Positions 49,506 to 64,000 of a DNA stretch of 64,000 bases are shown here, piece by piece. Each line of letters begins with the position of its first letter. Within the stretch, counting starts at the first letter, position 1. A program made the translations under genes and the position numbers. Under the pieces are notes generated by a model that was not told the origin of the DNA, ran no database searches, and saw nothing but the letters and a program-made list of their open reading frames with translations. This DNA comes from Paramecium sonneborni (Eukaryota > Ciliophora > Oligohymenophorea > Peniculida > Parameciidae): contig CAJJDN010000061.1 of the NCBI GenBank assembly GCA_905182985.1, positions 390,664-454,663 on the forward strand, read 5' to 3'.

Positions 49506-50691
49506 TCATAGGTTTCTAAACTCATCTAATATACCTTATTGTTCTAATAATCTAATTTCTTTTTCTTCATACCATTTAATTCTCACTCCTTCTTCCCAAT
49601 AACCTATCTTTTCCACATTCTGATTTGATAAATAGATACCAATTCCATGCTATTTATTTTATTTCCAACATCCAGCATATTTGCGACCATCTTCCCATTT
49701 AAACACACCTTTTCCATGTTTTTTATCATTATCATATTCCTAAATAATTTAAAATTCTTGATTACTTACTCCTTTGTAAGTTTTGCCATCAGACAATTTT
49801 AACAGCCCCATTCCATTCATTTAATTATTTTTCCATTATCCAATATAGACTCTTCCATCAAACCATTAATATGTACCTTGTCCTTAAATTTCATTTTAAT
49901 AAAATTCTCCTTATCAAATTGAAATCAGTGAATTACCTTAATAATAAGATCCATCAGCAAATACAAGTTTACCATTGCCATGTTTCTTACCATTTTGATA
50001 ATCTCCTTCATATTTAGCTCCATCTGGCCATTCTTCAATTCCTCTTCCATGTTATCTATCATTTAACCACTAACATAAAATTATACTAAATACTTCTCCA
50101 ATATACTTAGCTCCATTATCATGAGTATAAGATCCTAATCCATTTGCTTAATCATCCAACCAATCTCCATCATAAATATCTCCATCAGCATGAATCAATC
50201 TACCCTTTTATTAATTAATATTCTTAACAACTTTTCCACATGATTTATCATTTTTCCATTCTCCTTCATAAACAGAACCATCCGGCCATTATTGTTTTCC
50301 ATATCCTTCCCTTTTTCCATCTATCCATTCTCCTTCATAAGTTGCACCATCTTTTAACAAAATCATCTAAACAATTATAATTAGACTATTTTACAGGAAG
50401 TTTTATTTTTTCTAGCTTCCCAATTGTTTTTTTTACTAAAGGATGAATATTTTAATTTTCATTTTGACTATTCAAATATTTTTGAATCTCTTTTATTGAT
50501 GCTTTATTATGTTAAGATTATATTGGTATTTCATTTTAATTTGCCTCTTCAACTTATCCTGAATTTGTCTTTTTATTAGTTAAAGAATGTTTTGATTTTT
50601 TTACTGAGATTTCAATAGAACGATTAGAATTCTTTATCATTTATATTTCCTCTTTTGCACAACAAGTATTTACAGTACAAGATTAACCCAT
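49506..50691 (-). CDS. MORN-repeat protein with MGQSC acylation signal
   Basis: 358 aa; introns 50367-50394, 50070-50093, 49910-49936 and 49740-49769 (28, 24, 27, 30 nt). Residues ~115-325 hold about eight MORN repeats ([60 protein letters not shown] and others). Gly2/Cys5 with more cysteines ([15 protein letters not shown]) predicts N-myristoylation and palmitoylation, hence membrane attachment. MORN proteins organise membrane-associated cytoskeleton and, in some families, phosphoinositide kinases; none is fused here. Two introns are stop-free multiples of three; splicing restores MORN spacing ([21 protein letters not shown]). Confidence 0.92.
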
Positions 50692-50830
50692 TCTTGAAAC
50701 TTTTAATTTTCTAAATTAAAATCATTAACAAAAATTATAGAGTCCTTAGAATTCAATTTCTTTATTATAATATCGTAATTTCAAATGAATATAAAATTAT
50801 ATTTTATTATTAAATATTATGATATTTCAA

Positions 50831-52204
50831 TCATGAATAAATTTAACTTACTATTGCACCTGTAAAACCAGCTACTCCTGCGACAATTCCTATAATGAGT
50901 GTAACTATAATATTTGAATCTGACCATTTTTTCCCTTCTTTCAATTCTAAAGTAATAAACAATGTACATGGTAATACAATAACCATAATCATACCAAATA
51001 TTCCACCTAACAAACCAAAAATAGCCCTAAAATTTAAAATCTATTAATTACTTAACATTTGGATATATCATTGCAATAACTCCAGTTGTATATTATAAAA
51101 TTACTGTAGTAATTACATAAGCTTTCCAGCTCTTTTCCTTATTTATCAACTGCAAAACAGTCAATCTAGAAGGATTTAAGTTGATTGGTACTGCAAAGAA
51201 CATAATAAATGCAAATAAAGCTTTTGCTATAGTGAATGCAACATCATCATAGTTATCAATAATGATTTTTTCAGTTTTCTCAAAAAAGCTCAAGTATCCA
51301 AATATCATCAATGTTAAATAAATAATAGCTTCAGAAAAGATTGCTCTGTTAAATATTTTTGACATTCTTTTAAATGTTGATCTCTTTAATTCAGATCTAA
51401 TTGGGAATATTAACTAATGACAAATGAAACCAAAAAATGTTGCAGCAAATGTACTCGTTATTTAAATATTGAAATCAAAATAAACTATCTTATCTCCTTC
51501 AAAGTTATCTGAAACATTAATAAAGAAATAAATGACTATGGTCACCAAAATATATGCTATAATTAATATCTATAAATGAGTAAAGTATCTTAAGGAATAT
51601 AAATCTCTCATCATACTTACAGGAAAGTTAATAATCATGAAAATCGATCCTCCAATATATCTGACTTGATCTTAGTATGAATCATCAAAATTAAACTTTA
51701 ATAATACTTGCCACACAAATTAAGTAAATAAAATTTAATAGCAGACAATTGCTCCAAAAGTATAGCAAATAACATCCACAGAATAAAATTTTTACATACT
51801 TGGACCTAAAGCAAATTTTACTAATTCTGCATAAGAGTGCTAATCATATTTGAATGCACATTTCATTAATATATACATTGAAAACCTTGATAATAATGCA
51901 CAAATAATCATTAAAACAATGCAATTAATTAATCCAGATTATACAGGATTTGCTATAAATATTATTAAAATTTATTTTTACAAGGAAAGGATAACATGCC
52001 TGAACCCATTGCTGCACACATAAGTGCAATAACAGATTATCTTAGAGATCCTTTTTTCATTGGTCCAAAAGTTCTTACAAACCAAGAATAATGTAAAGTA
52101 CTCTTTTCTAATTATCCTTCATCACTTAAATTATCTGCTGATTAATTAACGGCATCATCCTGTAATTTTGTGGATAAATCATCTTCAGATCGCTATATTT
52201 TCAT
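50831..52204 (-). CDS. Amino-acid/auxin permease family transporter (SLC38-like)
   Basis: 439 aa, about 11 membrane helices; introns 51953-51981 (29 nt) and 51027-51051 (25 nt). An acidic N-terminal tail (SEDDLSTKLQDDA) precedes the first helix with the family motif GSGMLSFP. Further typical elements are NFPVSMMRDLYSLRYF (matching the conserved PL..R.....) and AVPINLNPSRLTVLQL. Members are proton- or Na+-coupled neutral amino-acid carriers on the plasma or vacuolar membrane; the exact substrate is not readable. Confidence 0.9.
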
Positions 52205-52474
52205 TTTTTTTTTTAAATTATGATTCAATATATATAGAAAATTTTTTATTAAGAATGTTTAATTTATTTCATTTCCAAAATTTATTGTATTCATTTAATA
52301 GCAATTTATATACAAAAAATTACTAATTAGAATAGTTAGATAAAGCTTTGAAATTCTAATAAATAATAGTCCACTTGAAACCGAAAGAAAATGTTATTTA
52401 TTATTTAATAGTTTGAATATAATAGAATAAAATAAATATTAAATATATAATAAGAAAAAGTACTTTGATAATTC

Positions 52475-55632
<3,158 letters not shown>

Positions 55633-55841
55633 TTTATTATTTATTTAAAAATTAAATTTCTCATTCTAAATTTTTTTTGGAAAATTACATAACAGCTTTT
55701 AATATTTTCATATATTCATAAAATAAGATTTATACATTTCATCTTCACATTTAAAATTACATTAAATATAATATAAAGGTAGATAAAATAATCAAATACT
55801 TGAATAATTTATTTAATTATTTAAATTTATAATGAATTTTT

Positions 55842-57430
55842 TCACTTCTCATTTTCATCTTATGCAGATATTTTATTAATTATGGACTCTCTTTTTTTGG
55901 TAAGTGGTTTTCCTAATATTAATCTTTCATATGTAGTTAAACCATAAAAATTATTTAGAATTTATGTAACAATCAAATTTATCAATGGAAACAAAAACAA
56001 AAATTCTATCGCAGTAAGAACTATTAAAATTATAAAACTTGTATTCTAATTATTTGATGCTTCGCTTAATAATGCAAAAATACCAAGAACAACTAATAGA
56101 ATAAAATCAACAACTAAAAAAAATAGAAAAAGATAAAATAGGGATTAATTATCCTTTCCTACCTGAAATTATTTAATTTTTTACACAATTATTAATCCAA
56201 GGACAATGATGATCATATAAAATTACACACCTCTTACAAAATTCACAATGTTTTGATCTATTTGGAGGTTTAATAAAGCAATCATAACAAATCTCAAATG
56301 ATTAAAATTACTATAATATTTCTTTCAGGTTTTTTCTAATCTTAATTTTAAAATATACTCATCTTTCATCTTAGCATAACCAGGATTTGAATATGAAACC
56401 AATATATAACTAAGGAAACATAGTGATGAGATTACAATAATAAATATAAGATTTCCTGTAATTTGATCAACATATAGTGAATTATAAGCTAAGAAAATAG
56501 TTCCAGCATTTGCTAATGAAAAAAAGAAGAGAAAAATAAATGTTTGAACAGGAGATCTTTTTCCTAAATATAAGTTTTTAATACTTGGTTTAATATTTAG
56601 TTTAAGTAATAAAGATTTCCAAGAAAATCGAAAAGATTTTAAAGCTTCAATAGTTTATTCATCTTTTGCTAAATCCATTGGTAACTAGTTATTATTATTT
56701 TTAACACTAATGCTGCCTCCTCTTTGAATTAGTTTTCTTATTAATTTATAACTACCATTATTTGCTGCAATATGTAAAGGTGTATTTCCTTGAGAGTCTT
56801 TTACATTTAAAGGATGTTTCCATTTCATTAAAACTAAAGCTGCATAATCACTTTTAGATTAACAAACTAAATGCAAGGGTGTAACATTATTTTGATATGC
56901 ATCTGATATTTTTTCTGATTCTTCCATTTTTTCCTTAAGAATAATCATTGACATAATATCATTTTAAATTGCAGCCATTCCTAATAAATTTTTAGGTTTA
57001 TAAATTGGAGAGATATGATTTAGTACATCCACCTTACCTTTGTAAATGAAATAATGAATAGCTTCTAGACCATATTTGTCTTTTTTTTATAACCATTCTT
57101 TGTTTTAAGACTCATCATATTTCCTCAAAAGTTTTATAAAAATAAATGTATTTTGGTTTAATGCTAGATAATGCAAAACAGTTCGATGATCATCTTCATC
57201 AATAATTTTTTCAATTTCCTTTGTAGTTTCTATTTATTCATTTAAAATAGCCATATCATTCTTTTTTGCTTCTTCAATTATGCCCCATTTACTTTTATTA
57301 TTAGAAATGATCATAAAGTTATAAAAACATATTGTTTTTGATTCAGTATTACTATCTTTAAATACTACTACTATAAAAAAAATATTTTACTTTCAATTAG
57401 AGTCTAATTTGTAGCTAGTGTTTCTTCCAT
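55842..57430 (-). CDS. Ankyrin-repeat DHHC palmitoyltransferase
   Basis: 507 aa; introns 57371-57390 (20 nt), 56336-56358 (23 nt) and 56163-56184 (22 nt). Ankyrin repeats fill ~45-250 ([58 protein letters not shown]). Two membrane helices, the zinc-binding DHHC domain ([19 protein letters not shown]...[13 protein letters not shown]) and two more helices follow. This is the HIP14/Akr1 architecture: a Golgi- or membrane-located enzyme that S-palmitoylates cytosolic cysteines and picks substrates through its ankyrins. The DHHC cysteine is intact. It could act on acylation-signal proteins such as those at 735 and 49506; this is speculation. Confidence 0.92.
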
Positions 57431-57494
57431 ATTATTATTTATAATTTATATAAATATTTCATTTAATTATAAAATCAATCTAAAAGTAATTATA

Positions 57495-58089
57495 TCATTT
57501 TGTTTATTCTTCATCACTTGTTTTTGTTTCATTTAATTTTTAAATTGAAGCAAAAATAGAAGAATGATTTAAATGATTATGGCTTTTTCTTTTTTATTAT
57601 CTATTTATAATCTTTTTTTTAAAAGCACTCATTTAATTATCAATATCATGGTGAATCAGTTCCTCTTAGTCTTTTTATTACATTTCATATTCCTATAATT
57701 AGATAATTTTCTACTTCCTACATTGTTTTTATCTTCTCAATACTGTTATTTAAATCTGACTGAACTTATGCTTATTTTTCCAACTTTAATACTGGTAATG
57801 AAAAATTATGTTAATGTCTATGGGTTATAGGTGTTTTATTTTAGTTTAGAACTTATTTATCTCTCAAATTTAACAATGTAAATGGTCTTGATAGGATAAA
57901 TTACATTTTTTCTATAAAATATTGTTTGATTGGATCCTTCTTTAAATCATAAAACATAACAAGCTCTCCTATACTTAATATTAATTGTTCTAAATCTTCT
58001 TTATCTGCTTCTAATTAATAGAATCTTTATTCTAAATTATTTAATTTTGTGTAAAAGTTAGAATCAAATTTTTGCTGGCAATTTGACAT
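57495..58089 (-). CDS. Hypothetical coiled-coil protein
   Basis: 190 aa, one 22-nt intron (57693-57714). The N-terminus is a coiled coil (LNNLEQRFYQLEADKEDLEQ) with a conserved-looking FYDLKKDPIKQYFIEKM. The C-terminus is basic (AFKKKIINRQQKRKSHNH). No domain recognised. Its start is 107 bp from the divergent coiled-coil gene at 58197. Confidence 0.75.
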
Positions 58090-58196
58090 TCAATATATTT
58101 TAAATACTACGCATGTAAATATCAATAATTAATTTTAATTCAAGAATTATTTCTGTTATATCAATCAAGAAAATTAATAAATATAATTAACGAATT

Positions 58197-60638
58197 ATGA
58201 AAAATACCATTCCATAAAGTCCATCTCCATATAAATTAAAGGATTCAAATCTAAACTATGATACGTAATAATATTAAGAATTAATGAAAAATTTCGAAAA
58301 TTTAATCAAAGTTACTCAAGACAAATTATATTCTAATTAAAAAAAAATAGAAGAAACATGTAAATGTTCAATAGAAGATCAATATTAAGCATTATTGATA
58401 GAAAATGAGAATTTAAAGTAATTGATAGGAGATTTATAAATAAAATTAGAGCAACATAATTTAAATGTTAAATAAAATGAATAGCAATAACTTGAATCCT
58501 TTATGAAGGAAGCTGTAATTAAATCAGAATAATAAAATGAACTTATAGAAAGATTATAACAATAAACTTTAGAATTCTAATAACATTTGTTAATTGAGAA
58601 AGGTAAACATTGCTAAACTCAAAAATAACTTTCAAATATTTAGGAAGAATTTGATAATTATAAAAAAGAAAGAACTCTTTAATAGTTTTATGATTTTGAA
58701 GTTACTGAGAAAATCACCTAAGGTTATTAGGAATTAGTTAAAGAAAATTAAAAATTAAAATAATAAGAAAAAGAATTTTAGTAAGAAATAGAAAAGTTAA
58801 AAATAGCATTAAATTAGGCTTATATATCACTATCAAAATAATCATAATAAAATAAAATAATAACTAGAATTACAAATCAGGATGAAATGTAAACTGCTGG
58901 GACTTAAACAGAAACCATAATATTTTAATAACATGAAATTTTAAAGGAGAGAATAAATAATTCAATGTATAATCTAGAAAGATTCATAGCTTAATATTTG
59001 GATAAAAAGAAGCTAAGAAATAAATCAGCAAATGAAAACAAATTTTATTCTGATCTAAGTTGTTGGTATATAAAATTATCATTAATTTAGGATTGAATAA
59101 GCAAAGAGTGAATTAATTTCTTATAAATAGTAAATAACGGGATTAGTTTATGAAAAAGAACAATCAAAAGAATAGTTAAATGTAGCCAAATATGACTTAG
59201 AACAAATTTAAAACTAATTTAATTTATAAACACAAACTTTAAGAGATGAGCTATAAACTCTAAATAAAAAGCATTAAATTCTATTGGAAGATTTTAACAA
59301 AGCCTAATTAAAATCTTCTGAATTAATAGATGAAAAAAAATAATCTAATAATTAAATCATCTAGCTTCAAAAAGAACTTAATGAACTTAAATAATAATAT
59401 GAATAGTTATAATTTGAATCTAATTCATATGATACATAATTTAAGATTATTACTCAATCTTATCAAAGTGAAAAGAAATAATTAGAAGGATAACTTGAAA
59501 GTTACTAATAAAAACATTAATCTTTAACAACTGATCTGAATTAAAGTATACTGTAAAAAGAATAAATAATAAATAAATTGGAAATGGCAAATAATAATAT
59601 TTAACAATTATAGATATATTTGAAAGAAACTTAAGAAAATGCAAATAATTTTTAAGAATAGTTGAGGTTATCTTAAGAGAAAATTAAAATTCTAGTACAA
59701 GACAAGGAATAACTTGCAACATAAAATTGGGAATTAGAATAAAATCAATAATAAATGAAAGAGATTAATAATAAATTTAAAGAAATATAATCTAAATATG
59801 AAAAGGATAAATAAAATAATTAAAATCTTATTAATGAAATGGAAAAAGAGAAAGAAGATTTAAAAATATATTGTTAGAAACTTTAGTATGATTTAACAGA
59901 GAGAAATGTTTAATTAACAGCTTTAAAGGAATAATTATCAAATATGGAGTATTAATTATATTTAACTCCATCTGAGGAAAAGTCTAGAATAGAAAATACA
60001 TATATGTCATCTAAAATTGAGGATTTAGAGATTATTTTAAAAGAAAAAGATCAAAAAATTGAAGATCTTGAAAGGTTATATCATTTAACTAGTTATGAAT
60101 TAAGAATTTTGTAAGATTATTAATAAACATTTGAAAAAGACTTGGATTTTTATAAAATCAAAGTTACAAAATTAGAATAAGAATTAATAGAATAACATAA
60201 TGTATTATCAATATCAAAATCTTAAGTAAATTCAAATATATGTAAGTAATTAATATAAAATTAGAAACTAAGAAATTTGATGATCAAACAAAACTGTAAA
60301 CTTCTCCTATTTCAACTTTAAAAATAGATTCTAAATCAAGTAGTGGATCTCCATAAATTTAAGTTAAAATTTTATCTGGTGAAATTTAGAGGTTAAGTTA
60401 AATTGTTAAAATATAATAAAAGAAATTGTTGGACTTATAATATTTTATTGAAAAAATGATAACATCAAATGATTAAAATAGATTATTAGCAAAATAAATT
60501 CTTGTATAAGCTAGTTAAACTGGAGAAATAAATGGTTTCAATTTATTTGAAAAGTTGAATATTAATCAGCAAATGAATGTTAATTCATCTGAAACATTTG
60601 GTATTAATGTTTAGAGCATTGAAAAGAATGAATTTTGA
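58197..60638 (+). CDS. Long coiled-coil protein
   Basis: 797 aa, two introns (59066-59090, 25 nt; 60242-60264, 23 nt). Residues ~20-680 are nearly continuous heptad-rich coiled coil with high Gln/Glu/Lys/Leu (LLIENENLKQLIGDLQIKLE, LLEDFNKAQLKSSELIDEKK). The C-terminal ~110 residues are a Ser-rich linker plus another short coil (RLSQIVKIQQKKLLDLQ). Such proteins in ciliates are often basal-body or cortical; no specific family is recognised. Confidence 0.8.
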
Positions 60639-60696
60639 ATTATTTTCTTTTGATATAAATACTTATAGATTATTATTAAATTATCTCAAAAGCGAT

Positions 60697-61410
60697 ATGG
60701 GGATTACCGAATGCAAAGAATGTAATTAAGTTTAGTTAGATGATCAATTACCATAGCCTTTTTAACTATCTGTAAGAGGAAGATCTCATTTAATCTCTAT
60801 CACTTCATATTAAGGAGAAGTTAAAACAGTATTTTTTTATAATAAATCAATAAAGTTATCTGTAGAACCAAATCTAGAGATTGCATATCCACTCACATAA
60901 GAAGAATTAGTTGAATATGAAGATAAATTGAAAACACCAATTAAATTAACCTTAAAAGAACTTGAACCTTTACAAATCAGACCACTTAAATCAGTAAAAC
61001 TAAATTATTATCATAGTATGAATATTCAGAAAGAGCATATAAATTAAAAAAAACATAATCTATATATTTAGGATAATGGAATAATGGTATACCATCAGGT
61101 TTTGGAATTTTAATAAATCCTATTGAAAATTCATATTATGAAGGATCAATACTTGGAGGTAAACCACATGGATTTGGAAGAAAAGTTTATTCATAAGGAA
61201 ATTATTATTAGGGTAAACATATCTTATTTATTTTAAGGAGAGTTTGAATATGGAAAGATATCAAATAATGGTTTAGTAGTATTTCGAAAAGAAAAAAATG
61301 ATACATAAATATAAAATTAAGTAGAAAATCAATCATAAATTAATCAAAACTTGAAAATTGATTCCATATAAACTGACAGATCATAAATTATGAGTTCCAT
61401 AAAAAAATGA
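60697..61410 (+). CDS. MORN-motif protein
   Basis: 221 aa; introns 60994-61016 (23 nt) and 61213-61237 (25 nt). The N-terminus has a CxxC (MGITECKECNQVQLDDQ) and a beta-rich stretch. Residues ~120-180 hold three MORN repeats: YLGQWNNGIPSGFGILIN, YYEGSILGGKPHGFGRKV and YYQGEFEYGKISNNGLVV. The C-terminus is Gln/Asn-rich. It lies 58 bp after the preceding plus-strand gene. Confidence 0.8.
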
Positions 61411-62403
61411 GATTTTTTTTATAATTACATTTTTTCATTCGACTTTTTCTTTAACATTGGATTTTAACATCCTTTAAAATCATTTATATTATATATTTTC
61501 TTCATACTTAATTTTTCGAATTAATTAATAAAAAACTACAATTTAATATAAAGAGATAATAAAAATTAATTAAAATACTTTTAAATTACTTTTATTAAAG
61601 TTTCTATGGGAGAAATTTTTAAATAAATATAATTTTAGAAATATAAATTAAACACACTAAAATATAAATTGTATTACAATAGATATTAATATAATGAATA
61701 TTCTTATAATCAATTTGTATATTTGAAGATCATAGAATTTTTTATTGGTTACATATTGAAATTAAAAATATTTCAAAATATTCAAATAAAAATAATTTAG
61801 TATCAATCGATTGAGGTTATTATTATAAATTTTACTAATTCTAAATAATAATAGTCGAAAGAATCGTTTATTAAAATAACTCTCAAAAATTATAAAAGAT
61901 AGAATTCCATCAAAATATTTATTAAAAATATAATCAAAGGAACTAATCAAGAAGTTTTTAAAGAAGGATTTAATTCAAATTAATTTATTAATGTATTTTC
62001 TAGTTTATGAAAAAATAATACATGTCATAGGTGTCAATAAAAACTTAAAAATTATTGTCTTGATATAGTTATAGGTTTTATTAAATATTATTTTTACAAT
62101 TAAATGTAAAATTGATTAATTAATTTTTCAATAATTGTAAATTGGGTGTCTGAATAAAAATTAAAAATTTCATAATTAATCAATATATATATCAAATGGC
62201 AAAATGCATATATTATAAGTATATACCATAATGTCGATATAATTGAAAGTATTACTAAATATTTAAAAGAAAGAAAAACAAAAACAAAAACAAAAATTTA
62301 TTTTAATAGAAAATTTCTAAATATTAGTACCTAAAATAACTTTTTCTATCCAAAATGCTTTATATAATGTTCTAATAATTTTCATAATTCAATAAATAAT
62401 TTA
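61411..62403. other. Long AT-rich intergenic region
   Basis: 993 bp, the longest gene-free stretch in the window. Extremely A/T-rich, with a short (AAAAAC)n tract at 62274-62297. Reading all frames I find only short, compositionally biased ORFs. Confidence 0.55.
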
Positions 62404-63126
62404 ATGAGTAATAATTGTTCTAGCGATTAAGACAGCTCCTCAATTTTTGATTAAGATGACTTAAAAAATTTTGATATAGATTTTGTAGGTCACTTTAGAA
62501 ATTTTGATAACAATAGTTATTATGACTCAATCTAATAGAGCTAAGCTTAAGAGAACATAAATCTGAGAAAAAATATTGATGATTAGATTCAAAATCAGTG
62601 TCTTGAAGAGTCATAAATAATAGTGTAAGACTTTACCAATTATTCATTTAGGAAACATCAATAAAAGACTCCTAAGTAATCCTGTGGTTCTTAGTATGCC
62701 TGTAATGCTTAGTCATGTATGGAACATAATCGAAAGGTTTCAAAGTCAAAGTCAATTAAAAAATATGGAACTTTAAATTTAAAAAGAAAAAACTATCCTA
62801 CATAGCTGGGTATGTGTTTACTACACTATCTTAAAATAAATAAGAATTAAGATTACCTAATCGATTTTCAAAATTTGAAGAAGAAAGGCAATCTAATTAA
62901 AAAATATAAAGCCTTCACTATTAAAGATTTAAGAAAGGCCTGCTTAGCAAATAAAGAGAGCTAAGAGTTTTTAAAGGATTTCATCAAAAATAAATTTCCA
63001 CTTTACTTAGTCCAAAATCTTAATATTGATAATATACTACCCTATGTGGATTTTCTTATTAATTCTTATCAAGGAGCAGGCAATCCATTACTATGGAAGG
63101 GAAATAAGCATATTTATAAATTATGA
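62404..63126 (+). CDS. Hypothetical protein
   Basis: 240 aa, intronless. The N-terminal half is acidic then Cys/Ser/Lys-rich (SSDQDSSSIFDQDDLKNF; CGSQYACNAQSCMEHNRK). The C-terminal half is helical and well balanced (LGMCLLHYLKINKNQDYLID, KDLRKACLANKESQEFLKDF), ending GAGNPLLWKGNKHIYKL. I do not recognise a family. The base composition is noticeably less AT-biased than the flanks, consistent with coding. Confidence 0.7.
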
Positions 63127-63218
63127 GTCCCATATTCATATCCAAAAAATTTTAAATTTCTTATATTTTTCTATTAATCATTTTCTATTATTAATTAAAA
63201 ATCAATATGAGTTAATAT

Positions 63219-63273
63219 GATAAAGATCCCTAAATATTAATAACTAAGATAAAGATCTTAAATATTAATAACC
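63219..63273. repeat. Two imperfect tandem copies of a ~28-bp unit
   Basis: GATAAAGATC...TAAATATTAATAAC occurs twice in a row (63219-63246 and 63248-63273) with small differences. Confidence 0.6.
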
Positions 63274-63341
63274 CCATGAATAAAGAATCAATTCTTATAT
63301 GAATAAATCAATCCGATGAAGAGATTAAAAAAACATATTAG

Positions 63342-63361
63342 GATTAGATTAGATTAGATTA
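63342..63361. repeat. (GATTA)4 microsatellite
   Basis: Four perfect GATTA units. It is not the Paramecium telomere repeat (G3T3/G4T2). Confidence 0.7.
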
Positions 63362-63494
63362 AATTTACAATGACTAAATTGTCCTAGTAAATTATTATTT
63401 AAAATAGACATAAGAATAAGGGACAATTATTATGCTTAGATCTGATTGTAGAAAGAAATATTATTAATATAGTAGATTTTAATAGAAAATTATC

Positions 63495-63621
63495 TAACAT
63501 TAGCTAATTTTGCTTCTTCAGCAGCTTTAGCTTCAGCTTAGTGCTAGTATTCAATTGGATAATTTTTATTTTAAAATGCATTTTACTCCTCTTCCCATCC
63601 TTCATCATCATCTTCAACATC
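63495..63621 (-). CDS. Acidic C-terminal coding fragment, gene not resolved
   Basis: The minus strand reads DVEDDDEGWEEEQNAFQNKN then PIEYQHQAEAKAAEEAKLAN, clearly protein-like, but an in-frame TGA sits directly upstream and no intron connects it to the Lys/Gln-rich frames further upstream (to ~63850). The gene may have several introns or an assembly error. Family not recognised. Confidence 0.3.
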
Positions 63622-64000
63622 TCATAATTAAGATTATTTATTTATTTTATGCTTATTTTCCTTCTTCATTTGAATTATTTTTATTTTACTTTCAACTTTT
63701 ATCTTCTTCATTGATTCATTGTTAATCTTCAGAATCATATCAATGAATTTAATTTTCACTACCTTTTAAGAATTTAAGATTTTAAAAATAATATTCAAAA
63801 ATTGATCCCTAAAAGAAAAAAACCCGATTCATGTTTCAGATGGTATTTAAGCAGCAATTATAAAATCATTATGTTTTAAAACAAACTATAATTGTATAAT
63901 TTAATGATATAAAATTTGAAAATTTTAATATTTTAAAAAATGGTATTAAATTTATATGACATAAAATTTTGTGGAATTAAAATCTTAATTACCATTATTA

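Noticed and set aside
63219..63361. Repeats near the window end as telomere or subtelomere
   Set aside because: Units are GATTA and a 28-mer, not C3A3/C4A2 telomere repeats, and the sequence continues beyond them.

Overview
The window is macronuclear DNA of a Paramecium (aurelia-type) ciliate. Every convincing gene reads TAA and TAG as glutamine and stops only at TGA. The introns are tiny (18-32 nt, most often 25), intergenic gaps are short and the AT content is very high. All gene models were built by hand: frame, GT...AG introns whose removal restores a conserved domain, and a total coding length divisible by three. Residue positions are approximate.

The sequence is three contigs joined by single N bases at 4021 and 33267. 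About 1.2 kb is written twice at each join, so contigs that really overlap were left unmerged. The first pair of copies differs by one 67-bp TA-bounded block with ends matching the Paramecium IES consensus, i.e. a retained internal eliminated sequence.

Layout. 1-9 kb: N-terminus of a papain-type protease, a small acylated protein, a SHIPPO-repeat protein, an Aurora-like kinase (twice, through the contig overlap), a PP2C phosphatase and a PARN deadenylase. 9-20 kb: a giant GRIP-type golgin, a PX sorting nexin and a SERCA calcium pump, all on the minus strand and almost touching. 20-30 kb: a kinase with DFN in place of DFG, RAD23, Costars protein, aquaporin, an MRD1-type rRNA-processing protein and a CD39-type apyrase. 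30-36 kb: a MIR-domain membrane protein whose frame holds three TGA codons, a TPR protein, and a PH-domain protein starting 26 bp from it in the opposite direction. 36-47 kb: coiled-coil, ankyrin, RBR ubiquitin ligase, pseudokinase and START-domain genes. 47-58 kb: a secreted beta/gamma-crystallin protein (candidate secretory-granule component), a MORN protein, an amino-acid transporter, a PMCA-type calcium pump and an ankyrin-DHHC palmitoyltransferase. 58-64 kb: a long coiled-coil protein, a MORN protein, a hypothetical gene and a poorly resolved 3' end.

There is no operon logic. Membrane traffic (golgin, sorting nexin, palmitoyltransferase), Ca2+ transport (SERCA and PMCA) and regulated secretion or cortex functions are well represented, but neighbours look functionally unrelated, as is normal for this genus.
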